Shown here in pieces: positions 10,670 to 22,256 of a DNA stretch of 64,000 nt; within the stretch, counting starts at the first letter, position 1; every line of letters starts with the position of its first letter. The notes under the pieces were generated by a model that had not been told where the DNA came from, made no database searches, and worked only from the letters and a program-made list of their open reading frames with translations. Made by a program: the position numbers and the translations under genes. The DNA is taken from NCBI GenBank assembly GCA_030435675.1, contig CM059624.1:8642769-8706768 (forward strand), written 5' to 3'. Source of the stretch: Steinernema hermaphroditum. Taxonomy: Eukaryota; Nematoda; Chromadorea; Rhabditida; Steinernematidae.

Positions 10670-13057
10670 CGGTTCCTGCAAGGCAAGAGTCTCTTCGACT
10701 TGGCGAACACGAACGGAGGGCGCTAAGCGACCGAACGGTCTTTTCGGCAACTCTACGCAGACTGGCTGCTGTCATAGAGACGCGCCTGGGTCCCCGAAAC
10801 CAGTTTTCGCCTATCGCAGTAGGAAAAAGCTTTCGTGGAAGGCTGCCGACTCCGAGACTTCGGCGATCTCACATCGGCCGGGCTTAGCCCCGCGCGGTCA
10901 CTTTGCGGTCACGCTTTCTGACCGGACGGTTGGTTTGTCATGATCTTATCGTGGAGATCAATCAAAAACGAACCTTTTCGTCGATTCCCCCGCACTCGTC
11001 GTCGCTCCACGGAGCTCTCTCGAGGAGCGAAACCATCCCGACGACGTACTCAGAATTCAGCTGCGATCGATACCCACCCGGACATCACCGGGGCCGAAAG
11101 GACGCCGTCGACGTATTTTTCGTCCTCCGATAGTACTCAGCTGATAGAGTCGAACGGTCCTCGACGGTCGCCTGAGTTGAATTCGGGATCAAAAGGGGAG
11201 GACGCCGCCCGATCCCGAGTTCTGTGTCAATAAAACACGGCGGAGCCTTTGGGTATCGATCGTCGCGTCACAACTACGCGAATCAGCTCTATGGAAACAG
11301 AGAACATTGGAAGTCGTTTTTGAGGTCTCCTTGAAACCTTCTCTGTCTAATCTCCTCTTGTGATGCGGAGACGGATCGATTTTCCCTTTGGCGGCTTCTC
11401 GGTCTCGAAATTGAAGAAAAGCGTTGTTTTCTTAGTGTTCTCATGTCCAACTGGACAGCGCATATACACGATCGTGATATGGAGATGCTGCCAACACCAG
11501 AGAAAAACATCCTTTGCGCAGGTGTACGCTGCAAGTGCAAGTGGCAATTGACACCAACAACACGGGGTTTGTTGAACCAATTCACGAAGATACGAACTTT
11601 TTGAGGGGATCGCGAAAATGTGTACGCGTGTGTCATGAAGCTGTCGGGAATGATGCATTTAGACGGTCTAGGGGAGGTCTTCTGTCTGAAATGGGAAGCA
11701 GAAAGTCATTTGTAGCTTTCGGGCAGGGAGCGGTCGTGGCTGGGGCGGTCACCTGAGCATCTCAGAGCGGTGGGAATGGGAGTGGGAGCAGTAGTGGACT
11801 TTGAGCTTTGCTCATGGAGTGGGGGCAAAGCATCTGAGCAAGCATTTAGGGATCTGAGCACCGGAGTGTGCATCTGACGATCGGAGCACGCATCTCAGCG
11901 GGCACCTGAGCATCTCAAGTCCTCTGAGCGAGCATGTTAGCAGTCCTCCAGGCATTAGGGCGAGAATCTGAGGGGTATCTAAGCATCTGATGATCGGAGC
12001 AGGCATCTCAGCAGGCATCTCAGCATCGGAGTGCGCATCTGATTATCAGAGCACGCATCTCAGCGGGCATCTGATCACTTGAGCAGGCGAATGATGATCG
12101 GAGCAGGCATCTCAGCAGTCTTCTAGGCATCTGAGCAAGCATCTGAGCGTCGGAGCATGCATCTCTGTGGACATCTAGGCACCTGGGCGAGCATCTAACC
12201 ATCGGAGCAGGTCTCTGATCACCTGAGCACGCATCTCAACGGGCGTCTAAACATCGGACTGCATGAAAGCGTTGAGGCATGGACCGAGGAAGGGATTAGC
12301 ATGAAGGGGCACAGGATTTGGCTTGGACCAGGGCAGAGATCAAGCATAGGTGGGGGATAGGATAAGGCATGGATGGGGGTTAGGGCGAGGCATTAACTGG
12401 GGAAGAGATAGAACAGGAACATATGATCATCGGAGCAAGCATCTCAACGGGCCTCTAGGCATCAAGGCGAGTATCTGAGGTTAGACATGGATCGGGGATA
12501 GAAATTTATCCGATCACACATGAGGCAAGAGCGGGGCTTAGTCGGTCGGGAAGGTACGGGGCATGAACGGCAAAAAACGTAGGAACGAGCGACGCATAAG
12601 ATGAGGCATGGATCGGGGCGGAGATGAGCATGGATCCGGGAAGAGATAAGGCATAAACAGGGCACATGATTTGAGAATGAGTGGCATGGAGCGGTGCGGT
12701 GTAGACATAGACAGTGTCAGTTTCAGACATCATGAACAAAGCAGACACGAGACAGTTTCAGACAGCAGGGTCAGATCAGACAGGAAGCGTAAAGCATGAA
12801 AGCATTGAGCATTGAGCATGAAGAAAAAAACCAAAAGCATTAAGCATAAAGCAACCTAGACGTGAAGGCCGCCGTAGGCGGCTTGAGCGGCTAGTCGCGA
12901 AAATCTAAACCGCGCACTGATGACCACGGAGACAACGGAGATCGATGGTTTCTAGACGCACTTTTGAAGTCTCTTTTGAAAAATCTCGCCAGACAGAAGA
13001 AGGAACTCATGGAGTTCTGGACACTTCTGGGTATTCAGTCGGAGGGGGACGGTCGAA
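10670..13057. other. Intergenic region with minisatellite, no gene seen
   Basis: This divergent intergenic region separates ENPP (minus) from the membrane protein at 13058 (plus). The part at 10.7-11.7 kb has no supported exon. The part at 11.75-12.85 kb is repetitive: the GCATCTGAGCA-type minisatellite listed separately, then looser repeats of GGCATGGATCGGGGATAG type between about 12270 and 12660. Confidence 0.6.
11755..12480. repeat. Degenerate minisatellite built on GCATCTGAGCA
   Basis: Some thirty or more imperfect copies of a 10-15 base unit, variants of GAGCA-GCATCT-AG and CATCTGAGCGGG, run through this interval. They alternate with a GATCGGAGCA variant that forms higher-order periods of about 30-40 bases. 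The copies have diverged, so the array is old. The other strand reads as runs of Met-Pro/Cys-Leu-Arg open frame, which is an artefact of the repeat. Confidence 0.8.
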
Positions 13058-14780
13058 ATGCGTCCGTGCTTTGTCTTCTTCTTCGTAGCACTCGCTGTGG
13101 CTACGGTAAGTGAAGGTGATGTGTTCGCTCGGTTCCAACTTTCTTTTAGATCTCCACAGGCGAAGACGACGACTTGCTCTCAATCTACGTAAACGCCACC
13201 ATCCAGAGAGCGCCAGTGGAAACGACGAAGTTTGCCGAAGTGTCAACTACTGGAGCGACAACACCTCCTCCTTTCGGAGCAGCCGGCCCTTTGAAGACTC
13301 AGGAAGCGGTCGTCGTAGTATTGTCGACACTTCTCGCAACGGAAACGGAGACTAACACTACGCAGAAAATTCCGCCTGCAGAATTGCAGACCACCAAAAC
13401 CCCGAACGCGGAGCGCGTCGAGGAGACGAAGACGCTGGTGGCATCTACGCCAACAAAGTCAGAATCTTCTGAACGCACCTCTGCTTCTCCGAGAACCACG
13501 AAATTCCCTCCGCTGTCGATATCAACGAAGGAGTTTCAAGGAGCCCATTCGTTTGCGCCCAAAGAGGAGGTCCATGTTGAACCCGTGAGTCTGCGTTGTC
13601 CGTTTATTTATGATATACCGAGCGCTCTAGGATTGCTCCGAGTACCAAATGAATGCGAGCGCTGACAATAAGCCTGTCATTTTCATGCCGATAGGAAGGA
13701 ACAAGGTTAGAGAGCTGAGAAAGGTTGATCTGAGGAAAAATTTTTAGAAGACGGAACTTAAGGAAAAGATCTTCGACGATATCAAGTGCATCGCTTCAAA
13801 TGCGTTCATACTTGTCAAAGTCATTGCTAATGAGACCATTGAAGAGGGAGTACAGGACGTCTGTGGCGATTGGAAGGGTTTTCCTCAGGCCGTCAGAGAG
13901 CACGTGGAAACGGAGTCGGTTTCACTAGGGGTAGTCGTTTTCGTAGGTGACGAGGCTAAGAACTGCGAAACAGATGCGCTTGTCGGTGAATTCAGTTCGA
14001 AGAACAATTTGAAATCATTGATGACGGTTCAGCTCTTGGCTAACGATTCCCAGGGATTTAACGAAGCATTTTCATTAAACAGCCACGCCAGTTATACGTA
14101 CGACAACTTACGTAAGTTTTGCCGTAGCTTGTGCATCTGAGCAATGCTCTTCTTCCAGCAAAGGCGATTGTCTTCCAGAACATTTCTGACTCTCTACAGG
14201 TGGTTTTGCGGAGGTTAAACACGGAGATTAGGAGCTCCTCTTCTGGCCATTCACTGGTTGAGGAGAGCACTACGCGGGAGCCCATCACATACGACTTCGC
14301 GTATGGGTTCTCGATGTTAAATTGCTTTTAACTTCCTCTTTATAGGTCCTACACGATGGTATTTTCCGTTCTCGTGGTCATTGTATTTCTTCTGCTCGTA
14401 TCGCTGACAGCCTACTTCGACGATGATGAAGAACTCGACTACTATCAGATGGGCGATGACTGCCCTTCCACAGTTGCTGAAGCTTTGCAAAACCGTCACC
14501 GAGAGATGGTTTGTGTTCTGTGTTTTCATCACTTATTGGCTATGTTCTAGCAAATGGTGCACGTGTTGTCGACAAACGCGAACCTCGTTCCCTGCATGTC
14601 ATCTTCAAGAACCGTCGAGGTATGAGGAAACACTATTTCTTTAGATCTAATTCAGTGCTCTCAATTTTACAGTCTGACAACAACTGTCTTTCGGCCCGCT
14701 CTGGCTCGAGTGATGTCTTCAATACTGCGATGTACGTACCGGACCATAGAAGGGCGCACTGGGAGAGGCGAAACCTCTAG
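13058..14780 (+). CDS. Unrecognised type I membrane protein with Thr/Pro-rich ectodomain
   Basis: Eight exons join in phase: 13058-13105, 13150-13584, 13631-13704, 13748-14111, 14159-14306, 14346-14508, 14551-14619, 14673-14780. A signal peptide (MRPCFVFFFVALAVAT) fills exon 1. Exon 2 is a Thr/Ser/Pro/Glu-rich, probably O-glycosylated stem. Exons 3-5 look globular, with several Cys and N-glycosylation sites (NATI, NETI, NDSQ, NISD). Exon 6 has one transmembrane helix (MVFSVLVVIVFLLLVSLTAYF), then an acidic cytoplasmic DDDEELDYYQM. The tail is about 75 residues. A poly(A) signal AATAAA lies at 14817-14822. The YDFAYGSYTMVF stretch before the helix faintly resembles the juxtamembrane region of V-ATPase accessory proteins (ATP6AP1/2). 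That is only a guess and I assign no function. Confidence 0.8.
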
Positions 14781-14822
14781 GTCCATCTACAGCACATTGT
14801 GTAGAGAAGAGAGGTGAATAAA

Positions 14823-16659
14823 CGCAGAAGGAAACTTTTCTCTTGAACTGTGTGACGAAATCACCACGAATTGTGTCAGTGGTCAAGTCGAAAATCGTCT
14901 GGACGTTGCATCTACATTGATAGCGACAAATCGTGGGTAGAAAAAAGCACCTTCGATGTTTACATCGCAGGCACGTCGAGGCGCAGATGTGGAATGTGAT
15001 CGCTTTGTTGGTGACATTCGAATGTGCACTTCACCGGTTGTTCTTCTGTGCTCCAATCCATCATAAGTGGCAAAAGGAACCTCGTCAGATAGAGGCTACA
15101 TCTCGGACTTGGGGACATCGTCACTTGTCATCTGGCTAATTGGAGACGATGTTCTGCATTGTCGCTTTGACAGATTATCAGTTGTTCCGAGAAGCAGCTA
15201 CTGGTTTCCACAGTTTTTGGTCTTGCGCCCCGACCGATCGACTTTTGTTCGTTGGTGCGTTGTTACACCGCTAGGTATTCTGGGAATGCGATCGTCTCGC
15301 AGATTGCACCGATTAGCGCATCAACGCGCACGTCTTCTGGGAACCGAAGGACTCAAATCGAACCCTCGTTTGATATGGAGAAAGCCATTTTCGTGAAGCA
15401 AAGTAACTGGTCTACGACTTGGATACTGAAGGAAGAAGGTGAAGACACTTTGTTTGTTTACGACGTCGATATGGTAGATGGTCATCCATCAAGCGCTGAG
15501 AAGTTTTCAAATTTTTCTCCTCGACCTTGATCGAGCAACACAGCTGATGAGCCATCAGAAGCGAGTAGCTCCCAAACAACTCAGTTTTTGGGTTGTTTTT
15601 CTGGTCTTCGAAGTTTCCTAGAGTTTGATTTATGTGTTGCTGGGTTGGTATGAAGGGATTCGAGTTTGACGTAATAGGGCACCGAAAGTACTGTTTATGG
15701 CATCCAAGGATCCGTGACACTTCCTATTACGTGCAGGATCAAACGGTACTTTAGCCCTTTTCGTGTGGACGAATCGGCAACATTGTAGGGAATTGAGCAC
15801 TCGTTTTACACTATTCTATTGCGGTCTTTGGATTTTGATTCCTTGCTTCGCCTGGCTCGGAACACTTTGCCGCCAGACGATCTCCGGAGACCGCAATGTT
15901 CGCCGGAATTTGACGAAGATAAGCATTAGATACCGTAGCTTTGTATCACGCGGAGCGTCGCAGAAGCAGCACGAGCGTTCTGCAAACTCGAACACGGTTT
16001 CACCTTGCTCCGAAATCGGCGACGAACGCCGCCGCGGCAAAGGTCAGCCCGCGTCTTCTCGAAGGCGAAACCGTCTGCCCGACGAGACAAGACGTCTCTT
16101 CGGAGCTTGCAGATCGGCGCTGTAAAACGACTTAGCAGACGAATTGTAATTCAAGAAACAGTTCGCTCCGATGCCCCGGGACGCCCTTCGGCGGTGTTCC
16201 ACCGTGGCGTCCTTGTCACGGAGGCACAGAAGATGCCTTCGGGCGGCGCAAATCGCGGCAGTTCTGAGTGTTTCATGCCGATCGAATTAGCCGGAACAAG
16301 CGAACGTCGAATTGATTGTGACCTGCGTGCGAAACAATTGGCTGTTTTCGCGTTGTAATTGCCCCTGACATCTGAGAAGGACAGGAACCACGCAGGGACC
16401 CTCATTTTTGCTCTCCAAACAAATAACGCCTCAGTACCACAATTGGTTACAGAAGGTCGCCTTGCGACTCCGGCCCAGGTGGCGTACAACAAGAATAACC
16501 GGGGGCATGGAATGCGTCTGTGGCATCCGACGGTGTCTCGAAGATCGGATGGCCAAAGGGGCGAGAGAGTGCAGCGGAGGCGGAGAGCCGCAGGGATCGG
16601 CGACGTGATCGTGGGGGCAGGCTTCGAGCTTCGGGGGAACCGGTTCGAAACGACGCCGT
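14823..16659. other. Intergenic, no gene seen
   Basis: Several frames are open for 60-120 codons (for example near 15067-15530 and 16005-16358), but I found no chain of exons with matching phases or a recognisable motif. The stretch probably holds the upstream control region of the paralogue pair that starts at 16802. Confidence 0.5.
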
Positions 16660-16667
16660 TATAAAAG
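16660..16667 (+). promoter_or_regulatory. TATA box (TATAAAAG)
   Basis: A canonical TATAAAAG lies 142 bases upstream of the ATG of the first paralogue. A TTTCCAG acceptor at about 16785-16791, 11 bases before that ATG, suggests that the primary 5' end is trimmed by spliced-leader trans-splicing. Confidence 0.6.
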
Positions 16668-16801
16668 CAGAGAGCTGATCTCCGTGGTCATAATCGCTTT
16701 TTTCGCGCGTTTCTTCGCGCTCCTCTTTGTTTCGATCGTTTGTTTTCGCGGCGCCCCATGACCCGACTCCAAGCCCTCTTTCCAGAAGCAGTACAGTCAC
16801 G

Positions 16802-17280
16802 ATGAAGCTCCGCGACTCCCTTCTGTTTGTCGGCGAGTTCGTTGGCCTCAACAAGTCACCCGACTTCAAGCTCCACGCCTCTTCGGAACGCTTCCTCTCC
16901 GATGCCGTCGCCCAGGAGAACCGTGTCCATCGCAACAGTCTCCACATCTTCATCGGCAACGACGTTAGTCTCCTGATGCCCTTCAGTACCTTAATCTGGC
17001 CCTTCAGATGGACTACTGTGGTCCTCTCCACTCGCGCTCGCAGTCCACAAGTGCCTACAGCCCGGTCAGCCGCGAGCCCGACTGCTACCGTAGGATGAGC
17101 GAGCCCGCCGTGCACGGCTTCCCGAGCGGTAGCTACCGTAAGATCTCAACAATGAGCTCCGAGGAGCAGGACCGTCGCAGCGAGGCAAGCAGCCGCCGGA
17201 GCTCCTCGGGCTCGTCGACCTTCTTCGGCTCCATCGCTGCCTACTCGAACCACCTCAATCCACTCACTACGCGTCTCTAA
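16802..17280 (+). CDS. Unrecognised Ser-rich protein, paralogue A of a tandem pair
   Basis: Two exons (16802-16963 and 17008-17280) encode 144 residues. Exon 1 is 162 nt and starts MKLRDSLLFVGEFVGLNKSPDF. Exon 2 is very Ser/Arg-rich, with RRMSEPAVHGFPSG, SSRRSSSGSSTFFGSIAAY and the end LTTRL. There is no signal peptide or membrane segment. R-R-x-S sites suggest basophilic-kinase targets. The next gene downstream (17963-18756) has the same architecture: a 162-nt phase-0 first exon, the motif G-(E/D)-F-V-x-(L/M)-N-K-x-P-(D/E)-F and a C-terminal S-x-(T)FFGS block. They are a tandem duplication. A TTTCCAG acceptor lies just before the ATG and AATAAA at 17364-17369. I do not recognise the family. 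Confidence 0.8.
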
Positions 17281-17962
17281 GTCCTTCTGCATACCGTATC
17301 TGTCCGCATTTTGTACATATTTCGCGAACGACCCGTTGTAATAATGATCTCCAGGAAGAAACAAATAAACGAATCTGTCTTCTGCACCCACCCGAGGCGA
17401 TCGGCTGTCCGGTCGCGGTTCTTGACTTCCTAAAGTTTTGTTTTCGAAGTCGATCTCTGACACGACGCATGACGCAGACTGCAAAAAGGCCCGCGCGGGT
17501 TACGGTAATCCATGGTATAGGGAATGTGGAGGAGGTCTCCGAGAATCACAGAGTGACATCATCGTCGTCGTAAGTGGAGTTCGCCCTTCATCTTCGGTGT
17601 TTCTGCAAAACACTTCTGTCTCCTCGAAAGGGCAGATGTTTCAAGTATTTACGGTAGTTGGCACCTCTTCTGGTCCCCTGGAGGACCCTTCGCGGTGGCG
17701 ACCGTGGCTAGGCGGTGACTAAAAGTGCCGGAGGCTGTTTTGACCGCATGTGGTGGCGGTTTGGCGCCCGCGGAGCGACGTCTCGAGTATTTGTGCGCGT
17801 CGAGGTGAATCCGGTTGGAGGCCGAGGCTGGACCGCCGTCGGCCGCTCGGTCGGTCGGTTACTTCGCTTCTCACTTCGCCGGCGATGTGTCGAAAAGTCG
17901 CGCGAACCTCGCGGCGGCGCCCCTTCGGAACGCCTAACGTCGTCTTTTCAGAATCTTCCACG

Positions 17963-18756
17963 ATGCGTTTCAAGGAGTCGTTGGTGCAGATGATGGGCGA
18001 CTTCGTCAACATGAACAAGAACCCTGAGTTCCGCTCGAAGAGCGACGTCTCCTCTGCGCAGCCCACCGCGCCCGCGGGCTTCAACGGCGCTCGACGCCAC
18101 TCGCTCAACATCACCGTCGGAGCGGTAAGAGAGCCATCTCGAGAGCCTTCCACGATCGTCGATTCCAGGAAGGCCCTCCGGAGAGCCTTATCCATCACCG
18201 CCACTCGGTGTGCCCGGAGCTCCTCCGGAATCCCGAGGCCGGGCGTCTTGAAACGCGACGCGAGGTGCCTTATTCGGTCAGAAGACAGTCGGAGCCGGCC
18301 ATCAAGCCCACGGAGCTGCACCACAAGATCCGTCGCCTGAGGAACCAGTCTTCGCTGTGCTCTGTGGACTCCGACGAGGAGAATGACAGCGATGGCGCCT
18401 CCGAGGTCTCCATCGATAGACGCTCCTTCCACAGTGACAATGGCGCCCTCGGCGCCGGATTCACCGAGAAGAGTCCCGAACGGCTGAGGTGAGTCTCCTT
18501 CTTGTTCCACCGGGCCAAACTCTGCCCCTCCAGCTTCTCCAAACGGAAGACGTCGACGATCGCCGAGGAACTCGAGGACGACGAGGCGCTCCGCAGAATG
18601 AGCCTGGAGCCGAAGGAGGAGGGCGACCTCCGCAGGCTGCCCATCGAGGAGGTGCACACGCCACCGTCGACGCCCGTAAATCGCAGTCAGCGGCGCCTCT
18701 CGGACACCTTTTTCGGCAGCGTCGACTGGAGATCGGGATACTCTGTCAGGCTCTAA
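17963..18756 (+). CDS. Unrecognised Ser/Glu-rich protein, paralogue B of a tandem pair
   Basis: Three exons (17963-18124, 18169-18488, 18534-18756) join in phase to about 234 residues. Exon 1 is 162 nt, identical in length and phase to exon 1 of paralogue A, and begins MRFKESLVQMMGDFVNMNKN. Exon 2 contains RRQSEPAIKPTELHHKIRRL and an acidic VDSDEENDSD run. Exon 3 contains SKRKTSTIAEELEDDEALRR, HTPPSTPVNRSQRRLSDTFF and ends RSGYSVRL. The conserved elements are the N-terminal motif, R-R/x-S-E-P and the TFFGS block. The CTTTTCAG acceptor 11 bases before the ATG fits trans-splicing. The protein is probably intracellular, disordered and phosphorylated. No function is assigned. Confidence 0.82.
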
Positions 18757-19928
18757 GCCGAAGCCCTCTGCTGTTACTGTACATACTCTCTGAGCTACTA
18801 TTTGTCCTCCGACGTAACCATCGTGTAACTACTCTGATAAATGTGTGATCACGTAGAGTTTCCCAGGCTGTAGCGCCGAGGAGAGATCGAAGACGTCCGC
18901 GCCGAAAACTAGTTCCTATCCCTACTTATAGCGAATATCAAAAACAGAAAAGAAGAAGAACACTCGGAGGAATTCGAGCCATCCGGTGCCACCGATCTTT
19001 GGTTCCCCAGCCACGGACAACAGGTACATTCCGTGACGTGCAAAACGCATAAGGTAGAATCCTGCAAGCAACAGTGAGTGGCCGCCTCCTAGAAACGAAC
19101 TTTTGTGGAATTTCGCAACTCCGCGTCATCTAAATTCTGCAACGTCAAAAGAGGCTGTAGAGGCTCTATTAATCACCATTCAGAAGTCAGGAGTGCACTT
19201 ACGGAAACACGTCCCGACGCCCGAATTCGGAAAACAACGCTGTAGAACGCAGTCATCTCTGTTATAACTATCTATTTATAGAGCATTGAGGGTTGAAGAC
19301 CACTCTCACAGGAGGTATCCCTCGAAATCAAAATGTATTTAGTGGAAGCCAAAAGGACATTTCGAAAATGTACCAAACGTCCGCGAAGAAGATGTTCTGT
19401 CGCTGTTTCTGGAGTTTCAACCATTCCCTCATGCCCCGACCATTCCTGAATTCCTGACCATCCCTGAAGTGCGCCGCCACCACCCGATTCGTCATCTACG
19501 CCACGCCAGAGATGAAGCCGGCTGCCCGTGATATCCTCTGCCTGTCTATTATCGGTTTCGTGCAAGGTGAAATGTCTTTGATTCACGAAATAAAGTAAAG
19601 TAAAGTAACAGTACATGCAAGGTGCTATCTCTGGCGTACACCGTGATACCGTCTTCCCCATTCTCTGTTGTATGGTGCACTTCTCTTACCTAGTCAAGCA
19701 CTCATAATCGAACCGACCGTATAATTCGATTAAGTGTTACTGTAATTACGATACACCAGAAACGTCTCTCGCTCCTCCGCTTCCCACAGCCCACCTTGAA
19801 GGATGCTCACGGGGCAAGATACATCTCGAGCAACAAGGAAAATGGAGTTATAGTGGCAGTGCCACAGCTTCGTAGGGATACATGGAGGAATAACAAAACC
19901 AACAACCAACAGTGAATGTTAACAACGA
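18757..19928. other. Intergenic (convergent), no gene seen
   Basis: This region lies between paralogue B (plus) and the HMG-box gene (minus). A short AAATAAAGTAAAGTAAAGTAA microrepeat occurs near 19588-19610. No supported coding exon was found. Confidence 0.5.
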
Positions 19929-21141
19929 CTAAGCTTGATTCGCTTCCAACTCCTCATAGACGGATTTTACATCGTCTCCCAACTTTTCGAACTTCTTTCT
20001 CAGTTTCGCTTCACGAGTTTCCTCGTCGAGATCGGTATACCTGAGAACGACAACGATAAGAACGAACCTTAAACACAATTAACTGACTTGTTCTTCTTGG
20101 ACTGCTTGAAGTAGTCAAATGCCGTCATCTTGGCTTTGGTGCCTTTCTTAGCTTTCTTGGTTGGAGAATCATTATTCTTCGGCTTCTTGGCTTCATGCTG
20201 AAATTAAGAATTAGTGCGAAATAGAAGAGCACACGGATACCTTCTTCACAAGTTTGACAATCTTTGATTGAACGTACTGCGAATGCTCGGGAAGAAGTTC
20301 TTCATTATCATGCAGGAACTGGCGAAGTTGGTCGATATAGGCAAGTTCCATCTTCTTCGCTTCCTCGTCACATTCGTTCTTTTCCTCGGCGTTCTTGTTG
20401 TACAATGCGGTGAGCTCCTAGCAATTAAAAATGAACAAATGTAAGGTCTCCTCGCTTACCTTCGAAGGTAATCCTCTGCGACCAGCCTTGTTTTGTTTAG
20501 ATAAGAACAACATGTATGAATTCTTGGGCTTTACGGGGAAATTGGGAAGTTTGGTGACGTAGTCCGGTTGGGCGATATGATCTGCGATCGTTTTGCAGAC
20601 GTCGCTGAAGGAAACGTTCCCAATGACCACTGCTTCACGATAGTAGCGACGCAACTCGTGCTGAATTTGCCTAAAAGCGTACAGAGAAATAAGGGGACAG
20701 CAGATATTTAAAACTACTTGAGATCGGAGTAACTGCCAGGGTAAAGCTGGGCATCAGATTCCTTCAGTATGGAATTTCCTTTGCGATGTTTTTCATTTTC
20801 GTTTTGTTCCACAAGGTTCTGTAAAATATGGTTATAGCATCAAATTCCTCTCACCCTCCAATTCCTCTCACCTTGCAAAACTTGTACATCTCCATGGGAG
20901 GCAGTTGACTCGTTTTCAACTCGGGAAGGCCGGCATCATCTCCAGATCCTTCAACATCGTGCACTAAATAACATTCGTCAAGAAGCTAACAATAAAAACC
21001 AGCAAACGCACCATCTTCGCTCTTCTCGCGGAAGCACTCCTCTTCCTCAGGTTCCGGTTCGGCAGCCTTCTTTTGGCGCTTCTTGGGAGACTTAAGCTCC
21101 GCTGCCACTCCGTTATCAACTTGCTTCGAACGCTTTCCCAT
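19929..21141 (-). CDS. HMG-box nuclear protein resembling UBF (Pol I factor)
   Basis: Eight exons join: the first ends near 21011, the second is about 20872-20964, then about 20718-20820, 20460-20670, 20241-20417, 20088-20197 and 19929-20040. The ATG (21141) follows a TTTACAG acceptor by one base. The N-terminus MGKRSKQVDNGVAAELKSPK is Lys-rich and NLS-like, followed by an acidic EPEPEEEE run. After a helical region (LYPGSYSDLKQIQHELRRYY) comes an HMG box beginning FPVKPKNSYMLFLSKQNK, then a second, shorter box starting MTAFDYFKQSKKNKYTDLDE. An N-terminal helical region followed by a P-x-x-P-K/T-x-x-Y-x-x-F box is the layout of UBF, the nucleolar RNA polymerase I factor. TFAM also has two boxes, but no mitochondrial presequence is seen here. 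Confidence 0.75.
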
Positions 21142-22256
21142 TCTGTAAAGCCAAAATTACTCTAGATTCAACATGGTCGACAAGCGGATGGTCGGAACCC
21201 CTTCAAAGTTCTAAAAAGTTCGCGCCTCTGTGACAACTCCAACCGTACCATAACGCAGGCGATAAACGATTTTCGTGTCGAGAGAGAATGACCACGACGT
21301 GCTTTCAATTTGTGTTTCTCCTGTCCCCCGTGTTTCAGTATTTCTCCCCGTTACTCGGTACTTCATCGGATGGCTCGACCGTTCAGTTTAATCCATACAG
21401 TTTCCTGTTCCTTGCGGTTAAAGGGACCCAGTCATGGATAAAAAAAGTGTTTTAAAACTTCTGAAAACTTGTGTAACCCTGTTTTCGGGGTCGCTGAGCA
21501 CGGTGGTGAAGTCGGTTTCCCAAAAAACCTAGTGGTTTTCAAGAAGCAGACCTTAGGATCCAGAATGTGTTTTACCATCGATCCCGACACGATCTATCCG
21601 GCGCGGCACTAGTTGCGCAATATTTTCATTCTTTTTGGCCGAAATAGGTAACGACCAGGTCCGCGTTTGGGAACATTTTGCTCAGCAGCTTCTGGCGCGT
21701 CGAATGAGCCCAGACCCGCTCCGATTGGATAAGTGCACAGAAAACGCGGGAACTACGGTCTTCTCCACCGTGTTCAGCGACCCCGAAGACAGAGGTACAG
21801 AAATTTTCAGAATATTTGAAGAAGTTTTTTTTATCCATGACCGGGTCCCTTTAAGTGGGCCAACTCGGAGATCACCGACAATTAAACCTGCTCGCAAAGA
21901 GGGCCCCATCAGAGGAACGGCGAACATTTCAGCAGAATTGCAGATCAAACCCGAATCGAATCGGCAAAAATCCGTCTATTGGGGTGATTTTATTTCCGAG
22001 TATACCAAATTTGCTTTATAGTATTTCCATTCCAGCCTCCTCGATTTTATAGTGAAGCAATTTTATTTGCAGCCTGCTTGTACACAGTTTTTTTTTACTC
22101 GGTTCAGTGCAGGCAAACTTGAACTTTAGCCACGTACGCTGAATAGATAATCCATGTACTATTAAAGCTCCCTTGTTGATAAAAATGCTGGTGAACACAA
22201 CACTTTCACACACTTTCTTTCACACGGTAGGACAATACGTAGCAAAGGCAGAGACG
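21142..22256. other. Intergenic with TTAA-flanked element, no gene seen
   Basis: Apart from the inverted-repeat element at 21422-21850 I see no exon. The region lies upstream of the HMG-box gene and downstream of the ankyrin gene, both on the minus strand. Confidence 0.5.
21422..21850. mobile_element. Non-autonomous element with TTAA target duplication (piggyBac-like MITE)
   Basis: The ends AGGGACCCAGTCATGGATAA (21422) and its near-complement (to GGGTCCCT at 21850, with one or two differences) are inverted repeats. The T-run/A-run and the CCGAAAACAGG-like segment (about 21481-21500 versus 21776-21790) continue the similarity inwards. The element is flanked on both sides by TTAA (21418-21421 and 21851-21854), the signature target duplication of piggyBac-type transposases. 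It has no transposase, so it must have been moved in trans. Confidence 0.8.

Noticed and set aside
10062..12202. Met/Pro/Leu-Arg rich reverse ORFs over 11.8-12.2 kb
   Set aside because: They are translations of the minisatellite, not genes.
14933..15530. A gene between 14.9 and 15.5 kb
   Set aside because: Frames are open but no consistent donor/acceptor phases or motifs could be found.
16005..16358. 117-codon Arg-rich plus-strand ORF
   Set aside because: Composition fits GC-rich non-coding DNA; no start context, splice sites or motif.
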